Source: Salinicoccus cyprini (GTDB lineage: Bacteria > Bacillota > Bacilli > Staphylococcales > Salinicoccaceae). Taken from it: DNA of 64,000 nucleotides. The position numbers were made by a program, and so were the translations under genes. The stretch is taken from contig NZ_VMSJ01000001.1 in assembly GCF_007713705.1 (NCBI RefSeq), positions 434,001 to 498,000 of the forward strand, read 5' to 3'. Shown here one piece after another: positions 8,286 through 18,215 of the stretch (positions are counted from its first letter, which is position 1; every line of letters begins with the position of its first letter). Under the pieces are notes generated by a model. The model made no database searches. It was not told the origin of the DNA and saw only the letters and a program-made list of their open reading frames with translations.

Positions 8286-9239
8286 ATGGAAAACTTGTCA
8301 TCTATATCAATATTCGGTTTTATCGCAAACTGGAGTCCGTATTTCCTGGCTTTTGTCGTTTTTATTACCGTCGTCTATTTCCTGACCACCAAAAAGTGGT
8401 ATCGGAAGTTTGAAGGCGGCCGGCCTCTTAAACTCAAGGAAGGTTCGCTTTTTGCCACTTGCATGCTGCTGCTCTATGCCATGTATGGTGCGCCGGTGGA
8501 CATACTGAGCCATATTCTGTTCAGCTTCCATATGCTGCAGATGGCCGTGGTATTTCTGTTGATTGCTCCGCTGATGTACTTCGCCATACCCGAGTACCTA
8601 TGGAAATACATCGTGGAACTGCCCGTTCTGAAGCAGTTCTTTGCAATCGCCCGGAAGCCTTTGATACCGCTGATACTGTTCAATGGAATCTTTTCCATCT
8701 ATCATATTCCGGTCGTGCTCGACTACCTTAAACAGAATGCGCCATTGCACTCCGGATTCAACATTCTGCTCTTCATGCTGGCAATTCTACTTTTCTATCC
8801 GATCTTCAACAGGGTAGAGCCGCAGGAGAATCATATGGGTGGGCTGTTCAAGCTTCTGTATGTCTTTGCGATCGGAGCGCTGTTGACACCTGCCTGTGCA
8901 TTGATCATCTTTGCAGGTGAACCGCTCTACAACACCTATACAGATGGAGATGCGTGGCTTTCCGCAATGGCACTGTGTGTACCTTCCGGTGTTCTTGATG
9001 GATTGAGAGGGCAGGGCCTCATTTCAGGTCCCGAGTACTTCACCAATACAACGCCGATCATGGACCAGCAGACAGGCGGCATCATCATGAAAGTGCTGCA
9101 GGAGATCTTCTTCGCCTTCATGCTCGGACATCTCTTCTATAATTGGTACAGAAATGAGCGCAGGGATGAAGATGAAGTGACACGCCGCTCCATGGAAGAG
9201 GCACGCCTACAGAAAGAACTTTTCAACCAATACAGATAA
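8286..9239 (+). CDS. ctaG: Cytochrome c oxidase assembly factor CtaG
   Basis: Polytopic membrane protein of the caa3_CtaG family, needed for formation of active caa3 oxidase in Bacillus, probably in copper-site assembly. It has 317 residues, about seven membrane spans, and a charged C-terminal tail. Family features include MYGAPVDILSHILFSFHMLQM with paired histidines that could bind metal, and ending HLFYNWYRNE. It follows the oxidase operon, as in B. subtilis, and precedes ctaM by 21 nt, so the two probably form one transcript. The start ATG follows AAAGGGATG. Confidence 0.92.
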   Translation: MENLSSISIFGFIANWSPYFLAFVVFITVVYFLTTKKWYRKFEGGRPLKLKEGSLFATCMLLLYAMYGAPVDILSHILFSFHMLQMAVVFLLIAPLMYFAIPEYLWKYIVELPVLKQFFAIARKPLIPLILFNGIFSIYHIPVVLDYLKQNAPLHSGFNILLFMLAILLFYPIFNRVEPQENHMGGLFKLLYVFAIGALLTPACALIIFAGEPLYNTYTDGDAWLSAMALCVPSGVLDGLRGQGLISGPEYFTNTTPIMDQQTGGIIMKVLQEIFFAFMLGHLFYNWYRNERRDEDEVTRRSMEEARLQKELFNQYR

Positions 9240-9260
9240 TGGAATAAGGAGAATCACACC

Positions 9261-9716
9261 GTGCACATTTTACCGACCATCAGTACATTATTCATCGTAA
9301 TCAGTGCAGTCTTCATGGCCATCGGCATCGCCAAAGTCAGAAATGGACAGATTGACGGACATCAGAAGATGATGACCTATGCAGCAGTCAGCGCACTGAT
9401 CTTTTTCATCATCTATGCCTCAAGGACAGTATTCATAGGAAACACGGCATTTGGAGGACCGGAAGGTCTCGTTCCTTTCTATACGGTGTTTCTGATATTC
9501 CATATCATACTGGCTACATCAGGGGGCATCCTCGGGGGCGTCCAGGTCTACCTGGGCTACAAGAGGAAACTGGCGCGACACAGGAAGATTGCGCCATGGG
9601 CATCTACCATCTGGTTCGGTACAGCGATTACTGGTGTCATGGTCTATGTACTGCTGTACGTACTTTACCCGGGTGGCGAGACGACTTCACTGATCAAAGC
9701 CATCCTTCAGGGATAG
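9261..9716 (+). CDS. ctaM: DUF420 membrane protein, CtaM/YozB family
   Basis: 151 residues with four to five hydrophobic spans and conserved polar positions in the family pattern (GHQKMM, FHIILA, KRKLARHRKIAPW). In S. aureus the DUF420 protein CtaM next to ctaB is needed for the aa3-type quinol oxidase; here it sits beside ctaG of a caa3 oxidase, so a role in heme-copper oxidase maturation is the best inference. The start is GTG at 9261, with a TAAGGAGA site ending about 9 nt upstream. It ends at a perfect bidirectional terminator. Confidence 0.85.
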   Translation: MHILPTISTLFIVISAVFMAIGIAKVRNGQIDGHQKMMTYAAVSALIFFIIYASRTVFIGNTAFGGPEGLVPFYTVFLIFHIILATSGGILGGVQVYLGYKRKLARHRKIAPWASTIWFGTAITGVMVYVLLYVLYPGGETTSLIKAILQG

Positions 9717-9752
9717 AAAAAGGGCTGCTCGAATGAGCAGCCCTTTTTCTAT
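9713..9752. terminator. Bidirectional terminator between ctaM and the YugN-like gene
   Basis: Perfect 18-bp inverted repeat (9713-9730 with 9735-9752), GAAT loop, with A-run left and T-run right. It separates convergent genes. Confidence 0.95.
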
Positions 9753-9758
9753 GAAGAT

Positions 9759-10115
9759 TTATGCGATTGCTTTCAGGTCCTGTGCGACAGCTCTGATTTT
9801 CTGTACGGCGTGGTTCACGATACGTTCAGGGAAATGTTCATCGCTTCCGTACTCGAGACCAGTCGGGTAGTAGTGTTTGCCCATGTATGGGTCCATCAGC
9901 TGGAGGATGGCATTTTTGGCACCAACATCCCCCTCTATTGCATATCCAGGGATACGCAGGTAATAGATGCCTTCAGGCAGTTCATATTTATAGTCGAAGG
10001 TCATCCGTTCATAATCCCATGAGCCGCCAAGTACCAGTCCGTTCTTATTCATAACATCTTGCAGTATATCCTGAGAAACGACCATCGTCTCAAGAGTAGA
10101 GTTTTCGAAAACCAT
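9759..10115 (-). CDS. YugN-like family protein
   Basis: 118-residue soluble protein matching the YugN-like family of Bacillales, whose function is not established. Family blocks are GGSWDYERMTFDYKYE (about 30-45), the IPGYAIEGDVG stretch and GKHYYPTGLEYG (about 79-90). The start ATG is preceded by GGGAGGA with a 6-nt gap. The gene holds the same place, between ctaM and ylbF, that I recall from staphylococci. It is transcribed alone, with a predicted promoter upstream and a terminator downstream. I assign no function. Confidence 0.85.
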   Translation of the reverse strand: MVFENSTLETMVVSQDILQDVMNKNGLVLGGSWDYERMTFDYKYELPEGIYYLRIPGYAIEGDVGAKNAILQLMDPYMGKHYYPTGLEYGSDEHFPERIVNHAVQKIRAVAQDLKAIA

Positions 10116-10150
10116 GAATTTTCCTCCCTAAGCATTTTTCCATTACTTTA

Positions 10151-10179
10151 ATTTTAATCTATTGTCCCGACAGTTGCAA
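10151..10179 (-). promoter_or_regulatory. Predicted promoter of the YugN-like gene
   Basis: On the minus strand, TTGCAA (10174-10179) and TAAAAT (10151-10156) with a 17-bp spacer, just upstream of the start codon at 10115. Confidence 0.5.
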
Positions 10180-10227
10180 ATGGTATTTGAAAACTGAAAA
10201 TGCTGGTGGTGGAAAACCATGGATATG

Positions 10228-10236
10228 TGATATTAT
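10228..10236 (+). promoter_or_regulatory. Possible extended -10 promoter of ylbF
   Basis: TGATATTAT at 10228-10236 fits an extended -10 (TGnTATAAT with one mismatch). No good -35 is seen. It lies about 19 nt before the ylbF ATG, so the leader would be short. Confidence 0.3.
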
Positions 10237-10254
10237 GTGGGGGAGGTGTTGTAA

Positions 10255-10698
10255 ATGGTTACAGAAACAGAAATGGAAATTCTAGATCAGCTCGATGCCT
10301 TAAATGAAAAAATAAGGCAGACCGAAGCCTATCAGCAGTATTGCAGATACCGTGCACTTCTTGATGAAGATCAGGAAGTATCACAGCTCATAGATCAGTT
10401 CACACGTCTGAAGATGGATTTCGAGGAAGTCCAGAGGTTTGGCAGATACCATCCCGACTTCAGTACAAAACGTCGGGAGATCAACCAGTTCAAAAAGAAA
10501 CTGGATATGCACCCCGTCATCATGGAATACAGAAGGACCGAATATCAGCTGCAGGCTCTGCTTGATGAAGTGCTCTATCACGTGAGCACGAGTGTCAGCA
10601 GCAATGTCAATGTAGTCAGCAGCAACCCGTTCTTCTCCGTATCCGGAGAGTCCGGATGCGCAACAGGTGGCAGCTGCGGATGCCAGAGTGCAAGCTAG
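10255..10698 (+). CDS. ylbF: YlbF/RicF-family regulator
   Basis: 147-residue, largely helical protein of the YlbF/YmcA (Com_YlbF) family. In B. subtilis YlbF acts with YmcA and YaaT (the RicAFT complex) on RNase Y-dependent RNA processing and on competence and biofilm development; that role is family knowledge. The helical core spans about residues 5-115. The Gly/Ser-rich C-terminus ends in Cys-x5-Cys-x-Cys (GCATGGSCGC), a plausible site for the iron-sulfur cluster reported for the Ric complex. GGGAGGTG precedes the ATG. A strong terminator follows immediately. Confidence 0.88.
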   Translation: MVTETEMEILDQLDALNEKIRQTEAYQQYCRYRALLDEDQEVSQLIDQFTRLKMDFEEVQRFGRYHPDFSTKRREINQFKKKLDMHPVIMEYRRTEYQLQALLDEVLYHVSTSVSSNVNVVSSNPFFSVSGESGCATGGSCGCQSAS

Positions 10699-10706
10699 GA
10701 TATGCG

Positions 10707-10733
10707 AAAGGCTCCCCATCGGGGAGCCTTTTC
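10707..10733. terminator. Bidirectional terminator between ylbF and the GDPD gene
   Basis: Perfect 11-bp stem (10707-10717 with 10721-10731), ATC loop, A and T flanks. It lies between convergent genes. Confidence 0.92.
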
Positions 10734-11653
10734 TAGTATCTTTCCTTCATCAGGTGGTGGCTGATGTCCGGATAATCGGTGACAATCGTGTGCGCACCTT
10801 TTTGGATGAGTTCATCCATCTCGTCCATTTCATTGATGACCCAGTATCCGACCGCAATGTTCAGGCTCTGCAGATAGTCTATGAAGCCTTCCTTGTCGAG
10901 CGGAATGTTGTTGTAGCGTGGTGGAATCTGGAAAGTATCCGCTTTAGGATTGAATAGATGCTTGAATCCTGAAGCATATGCCAAGTAGGCATTTCTGACC
11001 TGTTCTTCTCCGGCCCCAAGAGCGATGTCATCGCCCGAGTAGAGCTGGAACCGCTCAATCTGTGCATCGTGGAAGCTTGTGATGAGGACACGATCGCGGA
11101 CGTCAAGCTCATCGATCAGACGGTAGAGCAGGCTTGGCATCAGACTGCCTTCATATGAATTCGGATCGTCCTTGATATCGATGTTGATGAGCTTGTCGGG
11201 ATACTTCTCGATCAGCTCTCTGAGTGTTACAATGCGTGCATCTTCAGATTCCCTGTAAGGGTGGTTTCCTTCAGCATCCCGGAAATGGTAGCCGAAATCG
11301 AGTTTTCTGAGTTCGTCGAGTGTCAGGTTGCTTATGCGTCCGGCACCATTGGAAGTACGGTCCACATAGGCATCGTGGAAGACGACAATCTCTTCATCCT
11401 TTGTCATGCGGATATCGACTTCAAATCCGTCGACTTCGAATCTGCCCGCCTTGTCGAAGGCCGCAATGGTATGCTCCGGTGCAAGTCCCATGCCGCCGCG
11501 ATGTGCAAAGATATAGGGGGAGCGGTGTCTGAAGTACGGTTTGATGTCTCTGATCTTCGGTTCACTCGCCACTCTGGTTCCCACCCAGAGTCCACCGACG
11601 AGTCCGCCTGTGACCCCGATTGCTGCAAGTAGGCTCTTCGTACACTTTTTCAT
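10733..11653 (-). CDS. Glycerophosphodiester phosphodiesterase, membrane-anchored or secreted
   Basis: GDPD-family hydrolase that cleaves glycerophosphodiesters to glycerol-3-phosphate and an alcohol. It has 306 residues; a basic start plus hydrophobic stretch (residues 7-24) indicates a signal anchor, so the catalytic domain is probably outside the membrane. Catalytic features in order are His51-Arg52-Gly53, Glu60, the metal pair Glu78/Asp80, and His93-Asp94, then DIK and ITSF blocks further along. ATG at 11653 follows TTGGAGGC. It is divergent from ylbG and is present at this locus in staphylococci. Substrates (phospholipid or teichoic-acid derived) cannot be told from sequence. Confidence 0.9.
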   Translation of the reverse strand: MKKCTKSLLAAIGVTGGLVGGLWVGTRVASEPKIRDIKPYFRHRSPYIFAHRGGMGLAPEHTIAAFDKAGRFEVDGFEVDIRMTKDEEIVVFHDAYVDRTSNGAGRISNLTLDELRKLDFGYHFRDAEGNHPYRESEDARIVTLRELIEKYPDKLINIDIKDDPNSYEGSLMPSLLYRLIDELDVRDRVLITSFHDAQIERFQLYSGDDIALGAGEEQVRNAYLAYASGFKHLFNPKADTFQIPPRYNNIPLDKEGFIDYLQSLNIAVGYWVINEMDEMDELIQKGAHTIVTDYPDISHHLMKERY

Positions 11654-11741
11654 AGTAATTATGCCTCCAATTATAGTTTCGTTTAAAACTTCCTATTTCC
11701 ATGGTATCATAACTGTATAAAAATATATAAGGTGGGGTAGT

Positions 11742-12005
11742 ATGCTTGAGAAACGCATCGGCATATACATTTATTTTAAACAAAATAAATTCATACGACA
11801 ATTGAAACGGTACGGCCACCTCATATACGTCAATAAGGAAAAAAAGTACTTATTACTATATATATACGAAACCGACCTCTCTCAAACAATGGAGGCTTTG
11901 AACCGGCTGAAGTATGTCAGCGATGTGGTGGCGAGCGAATATCCGAATATCAAAAGGGAATACGGTACCGAGAACTTTGAACCGAAGGACTACCGGGTCA
12001 TCTGA
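11742..12005 (+). CDS. ylbG: YlbG family protein (DUF2129)
   Basis: 87-residue cytosolic protein of the small YlbG/UPF0298 family, whose function is unknown. Family blocks are RIGIYIYFK at the start, YGHLIYVNKEKKYLLLY in the middle and VSDVVASEYPN near the end; the fold reads as alternating strands and helices. The start follows GGTGGGG at short distance. It precedes rsmD in the conserved Bacillales order, here separated by an oppositely oriented gene. Confidence 0.88.
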   Translation: MLEKRIGIYIYFKQNKFIRQLKRYGHLIYVNKEKKYLLLYIYETDLSQTMEALNRLKYVSDVVASEYPNIKREYGTENFEPKDYRVI

Positions 12006-12008
12006 TTT

Positions 12009-12380
12009 TCATGTCAGGGGCGGAATCAGATGGTTCAGCCGCAGTACCCCGGTAATGTACTGGTAGAACTGCTCTCTTTCGTGGAAATCTTTTGGATCCC
12101 GCGTGGAGAATTCAATGACCGGAATATTCTGCCCCCGGCACCATTCACTGATCATCGCATATTTCTTTCCTGTGCCCTCCTTATGAAGGATGCCTCTGTA
12201 GATGGCATATATGGCCTGGAAATTTCCGCGGAGCGGTGACATGACGAGAAGAAATGTCGACATGCCTTCTGCGGTATGGAGGAAGATTCCTTTATCGATT
12301 CTTCCATGGTCATTCTCTATCAGTGCTTCAAGCTCGAAAAGGTCGCCATGACCTTCTCCAAGTGTGATGAATTTCTGCAT
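12009..12380 (-). CDS. Conserved protein of unknown function (FITLGEG...NHLIPPL family)
   Basis: 123 residues from the ATG at 12380, chosen because GGGAG lies 8 nt upstream; an ATG 15 nt earlier has no site. I recognise a Bacillales family that opens with an F-I-x-L-G-E-G-x-x-D-L-x-E block and closes with YQYITGVLRLNHLIPPL. Some members have been auto-labelled methylthioribose kinase, which is not credible at this length because no kinase motifs are present. No membrane segment or signal is visible. It sits antisense between ylbG and rsmD, and its stop is 3 nt from that of ylbG. Function unknown. Confidence 0.75.
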   Translation of the reverse strand: MQKFITLGEGHGDLFELEALIENDHGRIDKGIFLHTAEGMSTFLLVMSPLRGNFQAIYAIYRGILHKEGTGKKYAMISEWCRGQNIPVIEFSTRDPKDFHEREQFYQYITGVLRLNHLIPPLT

Positions 12381-12440
12381 ATTATCAACTCCCATTCATC
12401 ATTCTAAACCAACCATGTAAGGAAAGAAAGCAGGTTTCTC

Positions 12441-14591
<2,151 letters not shown>

Positions 14592-14669
14592 GGTTAGACA
14601 CTCCTTTCTCTTCAATGATATTGTAACAGAAAATGCCATTGGAATAATGTGTAGTGTTAAGAAAAAAAC

Positions 14670-14698
14670 TTGACAGAAAACCTTGTTGAAGGTACAAT
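14670..14698 (+). promoter_or_regulatory. Strong sigma-A promoter for yceD-rpmF
   Basis: Perfect TTGACA (14670-14675), 17-bp spacer, TACAAT (14693-14698). The start point falls about 25 nt before the yceD ATG. It is among the best promoter matches in the window, fitting a ribosomal-protein transcript. Confidence 0.85.
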
Positions 14699-14728
14699 GT
14701 TTTTTGTGCTCATAAGAGGTGAAACTAT

Positions 14729-15244
14729 ATGAGATGGTCATTAACACAGCTTAATAAGTTCAAACAGAAATCAATCGCTGTAAATGAAAAGGTCCAGTTC
14801 GGAGAGATAACAGATCGCAAGGATGTCACCGGCACTGAAGAGACTTCAGTGGAAGGTGAGATCCATATACGGAATCGTGAGATTCTAGTCGATCTCATGA
14901 TAGATACAGTGGTCAATATGCTCGATAGCCGTACTTCCGAAGATATAGAGGTACCTCTTCACATCGAATCACAGGAAGTATTCGTTGAAGAGCCGGGTGA
15001 GACCGACGAACTGGCTGAAAATGTTCATCCAGTGACCCACACTTTGGATCTCGAACCGATTGTCCGTGAACTGATTGTCGTCAATATTCCCTACGTCATC
15101 ACCAAAAGTGATGAAACGCTGACAGGTGGTAGTAACTGGTCGGTCATGAAAGAAGAGGAACTGGCGGAAGATGCGGAAAAAGTGGATCCGAGAATGGCAA
15201 AGTTGAAATCGCTGCTAGACGACAGTGAAAATAAGGAGGAATAG
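14729..15244 (+). CDS. yceD: YceD/DUF177 family protein (YlbN)
   Basis: 171-residue acidic cytosolic protein of the DUF177 family, almost always found just upstream of rpmF. In other bacteria and in plastids the family is linked to 23S rRNA accumulation or large-subunit assembly. Family features are the VEGEIHIR block (about 51) and the C-terminal [11 protein letters not shown] motif (about 152-162). The expected VxCxRCL cysteine block of proteobacterial members is absent, as is common in Firmicutes. AGAGGTG precedes the ATG. It ends 2 nt before rpmF and is co-transcribed with it. Confidence 0.9.
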   Translation: MRWSLTQLNKFKQKSIAVNEKVQFGEITDRKDVTGTEETSVEGEIHIRNREILVDLMIDTVVNMLDSRTSEDIEVPLHIESQEVFVEEPGETDELAENVHPVTHTLDLEPIVRELIVVNIPYVITKSDETLTGGSNWSVMKEEELAEDAEKVDPRMAKLKSLLDDSENKEE

Positions 15245-15246
15245 AA

Positions 15247-15420
15247 ATGGCAGTACCAAAAAGAAGAACCTCAATCACACGCAAAAGAAAACGCCGTACG
15301 CACCTGAAACTTTCAGTGCCTGGTATGGTCGAATGCCCGAACTGTGGTGAAATGAAGCTTTCCCACCGTGTATGTAAAGAATGTGGCAGCTATAAAGGTG
15401 AAGACGTCGTAGCAAACTAA
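15247..15420 (+). CDS. rpmF: 50S ribosomal protein L32
   Basis: 57-residue basic protein of the large ribosomal subunit. It starts MAVPKRRTS, as L32 does, and has the zinc-binding form with Cys30, Cys33, Cys43 and Cys46. A zinc-free paralogue elsewhere in the genome would not be unusual but cannot be seen here. It starts just after yceD and ends before a long perfect hairpin terminator. Confidence 0.98.
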   Translation: MAVPKRRTSITRKRKRRTHLKLSVPGMVECPNCGEMKLSHRVCKECGSYKGEDVVAN

Positions 15421-15433
15421 TTGATGCGATATG

Positions 15434-15475
15434 AAAAGTCGCTGGCGGAATGAATCCGCCAGCGACTTTTTGTGT
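15434..15475. terminator. Bidirectional terminator after rpmF
   Basis: Perfect 16-bp stem (15434-15449 with 15455-15470), 5-nt loop and T-run. It also fits the convergent acetyltransferase gene from the other side. Confidence 0.93.
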
Positions 15476-15483
15476 TTTCCCAT

Positions 15484-15948
15484 CTAGTTCAGTACATAGC
15501 CTTCCGGATACCAGATCAACGGATCATCCGCCATGTCCCGGTCAATGTCATATTTCATCGGTTCAAAGCCATGCTTTTCGAAGAATCCGCGCGCATTCTG
15601 GCGGCTGATCGCCTTGATGGGAAGTGCGTAATTCTTGGCGAATTCGATCATTTTACCGCCGAATCCCCGGCCCTGGTACTTCTCGAGTACTTCAAGCTTC
15701 CAGATGACCATGTAGTCATGTGGCGGATCGAATATCGGCTGCTGCTCGTCCTCTTTGCGGTACAGGCACATGCGGGCGGCCAGTGTGTCGCCGACGTAGA
15801 TGCCATAGAATGGGGAGTCGATATCAGCGTCAATCATATTGCCTTCGAGTTCTTTCATCATATGCAGTTCCTGCGCACCATACTCACGGAATTTCTTGAA
15901 ATCTTCTGCGGTCTTATAATTGATTGCTAAATGTTTCACTTCTGACAT
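15484..15948 (-). CDS. GNAT-family N-acetyltransferase (YlbP-like)
   Basis: 154 residues from the ATG at 15948, chosen for AAAGGAGAG just upstream. A GNAT fold is read from the acetyl-CoA pyrophosphate loop EKYQGRGFGGKMIEFA (about residues 96-111) and the C-terminal RGFFEKHGFEPM. It matches the YlbP-type acetyltransferases found at this point of the ylb cluster. The acceptor substrate is unknown. It is transcribed alone, divergent from bshC, with its own predicted promoter. Confidence 0.85.
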   Translation of the reverse strand: MSEVKHLAINYKTAEDFKKFREYGAQELHMMKELEGNMIDADIDSPFYGIYVGDTLAARMCLYRKEDEQQPIFDPPHDYMVIWKLEVLEKYQGRGFGGKMIEFAKNYALPIKAISRQNARGFFEKHGFEPMKYDIDRDMADDPLIWYPEGYVLN

Positions 15949-15970
15949 TTTTATTCTCTCCTTTGGTTTC

Positions 15971-16000
15971 ATTATAGTATATTTCTTCAAAACCGTTCAA
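15971..16000 (-). promoter_or_regulatory. Predicted promoter of the acetyltransferase gene
   Basis: Minus strand: TTGAAC (15995-16000), 18-bp spacer, perfect TATAAT (15971-15976). Confidence 0.6.
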
Positions 16001-16029
16001 TTGTTTTATATGTTTATAATATTTATAAT
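16001..16029 (+). promoter_or_regulatory. Predicted bshC promoter
   Basis: TTGTTT (16001-16006), 17-bp spacer, perfect TATAAT (16024-16029). A second TATAAT occurs at 16015-16020. The start point lies about 25 nt before the bshC ATG. Confidence 0.6.
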
Positions 16030-16060
16030 CTAATTACTACCCCGAAGAAGGAGACGGATT

Positions 16061-17641
16061 ATGGAAATCGAATGTTTGAATTTCGGACAGGATGAATTTA
16101 CAAAAAACTTCAATAATAAAGATCAAGGGACACTGCAGTTCTATGATCATCTTTCCTATGATAGGGAAAGCGTGGAAAAGGTGCTGGATCGCCCTGTGCA
16201 TCCGCATACGGAAAAGCTTGCGGGCATCATACGGAGCGATATGGAGCAGTATGGGCTGAGTGATGCGCAGCGTGAAAATATAGAAAAGCTCAAGGCCGGA
16301 CATCGGGTCATCATCGGCGGCCAGCAGGCTGGCCTGTTCATGAGTCCGAGCTATATCATGCATAAGATCATCACACTGCTTGTGCTCACAGAGGAAGTCA
16401 AAGCAGCGCATGACTATGATGCGGTTCCTGTATTCTGGGTTGCCGGGGAGGATCATGATTTTGCCGAGGTGAATCATACCTACATCTATGACAAGCATCA
16501 TAGAAGACGCCGTAAAATCTCCTATAAACCGAACTTGACGGTACCGATGAGTCTCGGGTTCTACCGGTATGATGCTGCCGAAATGGAGAGGACACTGCTC
16601 GCAATCATCGAAGCATGCGGCGATTCGGGTCTGCTTTACCATAAGAAGAGCCATATCATTGAAATGATCCATCGCCATGAGTACTGGACTGAACTCTTTC
16701 ATGCGCTCGTCCATGATGTGTTCAAGGAGGAAGGACTGCTCATCTTCAACGCGCACAGTGAGGCAGTACGTGCCTTTGAAGTGCCGATGTTTGAACAAAT
16801 GATCAATCATCATGAAGACATCGACCGGTCCTTCAGGAGCGGACAGAAGAAATTCAATGAAACACTCGGACTGTCCCCGATGATAGAGACGGAGACCAAT
16901 GTCCATCTGTTCACAGGTTCCGAAGGAAGCAGGACACTGCTGATGCAGCAGGATGGCCGGTTCGAGACAGATAAAGGCACAATCGACAAGGAGGCGCTGA
17001 TCGAAAGACTTGGGGATGCACCTGAAACGTTCAGCAATAATGTCGTTACGAGACCCCTCATGCAGGAAATGCTGTTCAATACGCTCATATTCGCGGGCGG
17101 CGGTGCCGAAGTCAAGTACTGGGGCGAACTCCACGAAGTGTTTCAATCAATGGGGATGCCGATGCCGATTGTTCTGAAGCGCATGGAGATCATCCACGAA
17201 GATATGCGGCTTGGCAAGCTGCTTGATAAATATGATCTGCAAGTATCTAATACACTGCATGCAGATGTGGAAAACAGAAAGAACAGGCTGGTGGAGGAGG
17301 CGACCGACCAGGCATTCCTTGACGAGGTGGATGCGATGAAGACCAGACTCGAAGATGACTACCGAGCCCTGTCGGGTGGTGATGGCCGGGAGCGGTACGG
17401 GCATCTGATTGAAGCGAACATGAAAGTCCACCAGAAGCAGCTTGCCTATCTGAAACGGAGGTACAGGCTCGAAGTGAAAAAGGCATTGAGAAGCAGGCTG
17501 AATGACCTTGAGGAAGTGGCGGAGCGCGTCATGCCTGGCGGTGCGCTGCAGGAGCGTGTCTACCACCCTTGGATGTTCCCTGGAATCGACCATCGCAATC
17601 TAAGCTATACGACGAAGCTCACAATTATAAAAGGCGTCTAG
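16061..17641 (+). CDS. bshC: Bacillithiol biosynthesis cysteine-adding enzyme BshC
   Basis: Last step of bacillithiol synthesis: adds cysteine to glucosaminyl-malate, producing the main low-molecular-weight thiol of Firmicutes lacking glutathione. It has 526 residues, the usual length. Family blocks include VIIGGQQAGLFMSP (about 84-97), FWVAGEDHDFAEVNH (about 125-139) and a Glu/Arg-rich coiled-coil region near 390-480. GAAGGAGA precedes the ATG. It occupies the same place before mraZ as in Staphylococcus and Bacillus (yllA). It is transcribed alone, between its own promoter and a terminator. Confidence 0.95.
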   Translation: MEIECLNFGQDEFTKNFNNKDQGTLQFYDHLSYDRESVEKVLDRPVHPHTEKLAGIIRSDMEQYGLSDAQRENIEKLKAGHRVIIGGQQAGLFMSPSYIMHKIITLLVLTEEVKAAHDYDAVPVFWVAGEDHDFAEVNHTYIYDKHHRRRRKISYKPNLTVPMSLGFYRYDAAEMERTLLAIIEACGDSGLLYHKKSHIIEMIHRHEYWTELFHALVHDVFKEEGLLIFNAHSEAVRAFEVPMFEQMINHHEDIDRSFRSGQKKFNETLGLSPMIETETNVHLFTGSEGSRTLLMQQDGRFETDKGTIDKEALIERLGDAPETFSNNVVTRPLMQEMLFNTLIFAGGGAEVKYWGELHEVFQSMGMPMPIVLKRMEIIHEDMRLGKLLDKYDLQVSNTLHADVENRKNRLVEEATDQAFLDEVDAMKTRLEDDYRALSGGDGRERYGHLIEANMKVHQKQLAYLKRRYRLEVKKALRSRLNDLEEVAERVMPGGALQERVYHPWMFPGIDHRNLSYTTKLTIIKGV

Positions 17642-17647
17642 CATAAA

Positions 17648-17681
17648 GGCAGTTTCCTTCTCGTGGAAACTGTCTTTTTTC
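17648..17681 (+). terminator. Terminator after bshC
   Basis: 10-bp stem with one G-T pair (17648-17657 with 17665-17674), 7-nt loop, followed by a six-T run. It insulates bshC from the division cluster. Confidence 0.85.
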
Positions 17682-17719
17682 ATGTTAAGTAATTAAATTC
17701 ACACAAATGCACATAATTT

Positions 17720-17744
17720 GTGGTACAGAGTGGGGAGATGTGGT
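17720..17744 (+). promoter_or_regulatory. Putative MraZ operator (three 10-bp-spaced repeats)
   Basis: GTGG occurs at 17720, 17730 and 17740, an exact 10-bp period, reading TGGTA, TGGGG and TGGTA from the second base of each. MraZ autorepresses the dcw cluster by binding TGGGN repeats separated by 5 bp, which is the same 10-bp period. The array lies 30 bp before the mraZ start. I cannot identify the matching promoter with confidence. Confidence 0.75.
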
Positions 17745-17772
17745 AAATTATTTGTATAGGCGAGGTGATTGG

Positions 17773-18204
17773 ATGTTCATGGGAGAATTCAGGCATCAGC
17801 TGGATGCTAAAGGACGCTTGATTGTTCCCAGCAAATTCAGGGATGCCCTTGATAAGCAGTTCATCATCACCCGCGGCCTCGATCACTGTCTGTTCGGCTA
17901 TACAATGGAAGAATGGGCACAGATCGAAAAGAAAATGAGCACCCTGCCACTGACGAAAAGGGATGCCAGAAAGTTCATGAGAATGTTCTTTTCAGGCGCA
18001 ACCGAAGTTGAAGTGGATAAGCAGGGCAGAATCAACATTCCACAGAATTTAAGAGATTATGCTGACTTGAAAAAAGAATGTACGGTTATTGGCGTTTCGC
18101 AGAGGATTGAAATATGGAGCACAGAAAAATGGGAGTCCTTCTACGACGATTCGGAATCCCATTTTGAAGATATAGCAGAAGAACTGATTGATTTTGATTT
18201 ATAG
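17773..18204 (+). CDS. mraZ: Transcriptional regulator MraZ
   Basis: DNA-binding autoregulator at the head of the division and cell-wall cluster. The ATG at 17773 (MFMGEF) matches the family start and follows GAGGTG with a 6-nt gap; it gives 143 residues. Two SpoVT/AbrB-like half-domains carry DAKGR at 11-15 and DKQGR at 82-86, and the protein forms ring-shaped oligomers in relatives. Its probable operator lies just upstream. rsmH follows after 11 nt. Confidence 0.96.
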   Translation: MFMGEFRHQLDAKGRLIVPSKFRDALDKQFIITRGLDHCLFGYTMEEWAQIEKKMSTLPLTKRDARKFMRMFFSGATEVEVDKQGRINIPQNLRDYADLKKECTVIGVSQRIEIWSTEKWESFYDDSESHFEDIAEELIDFDL

Positions 18205-18215
18205 GATGTGAGGAT

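Noticed and set aside
11999-12032. 9-bp inverted repeat spanning the ylbG and convergent gene stops as a terminator
   Set aside because: The loop is 16 nt and no T-run follows on either strand, so it is weak evidence for termination.
16037-17146. 369-codon antisense open frame within bshC
   Set aside because: A long open frame on the opposite strand of a well-conserved gene; composition is His/Met-rich and no known family is recognisable, which is typical of a shadow frame.
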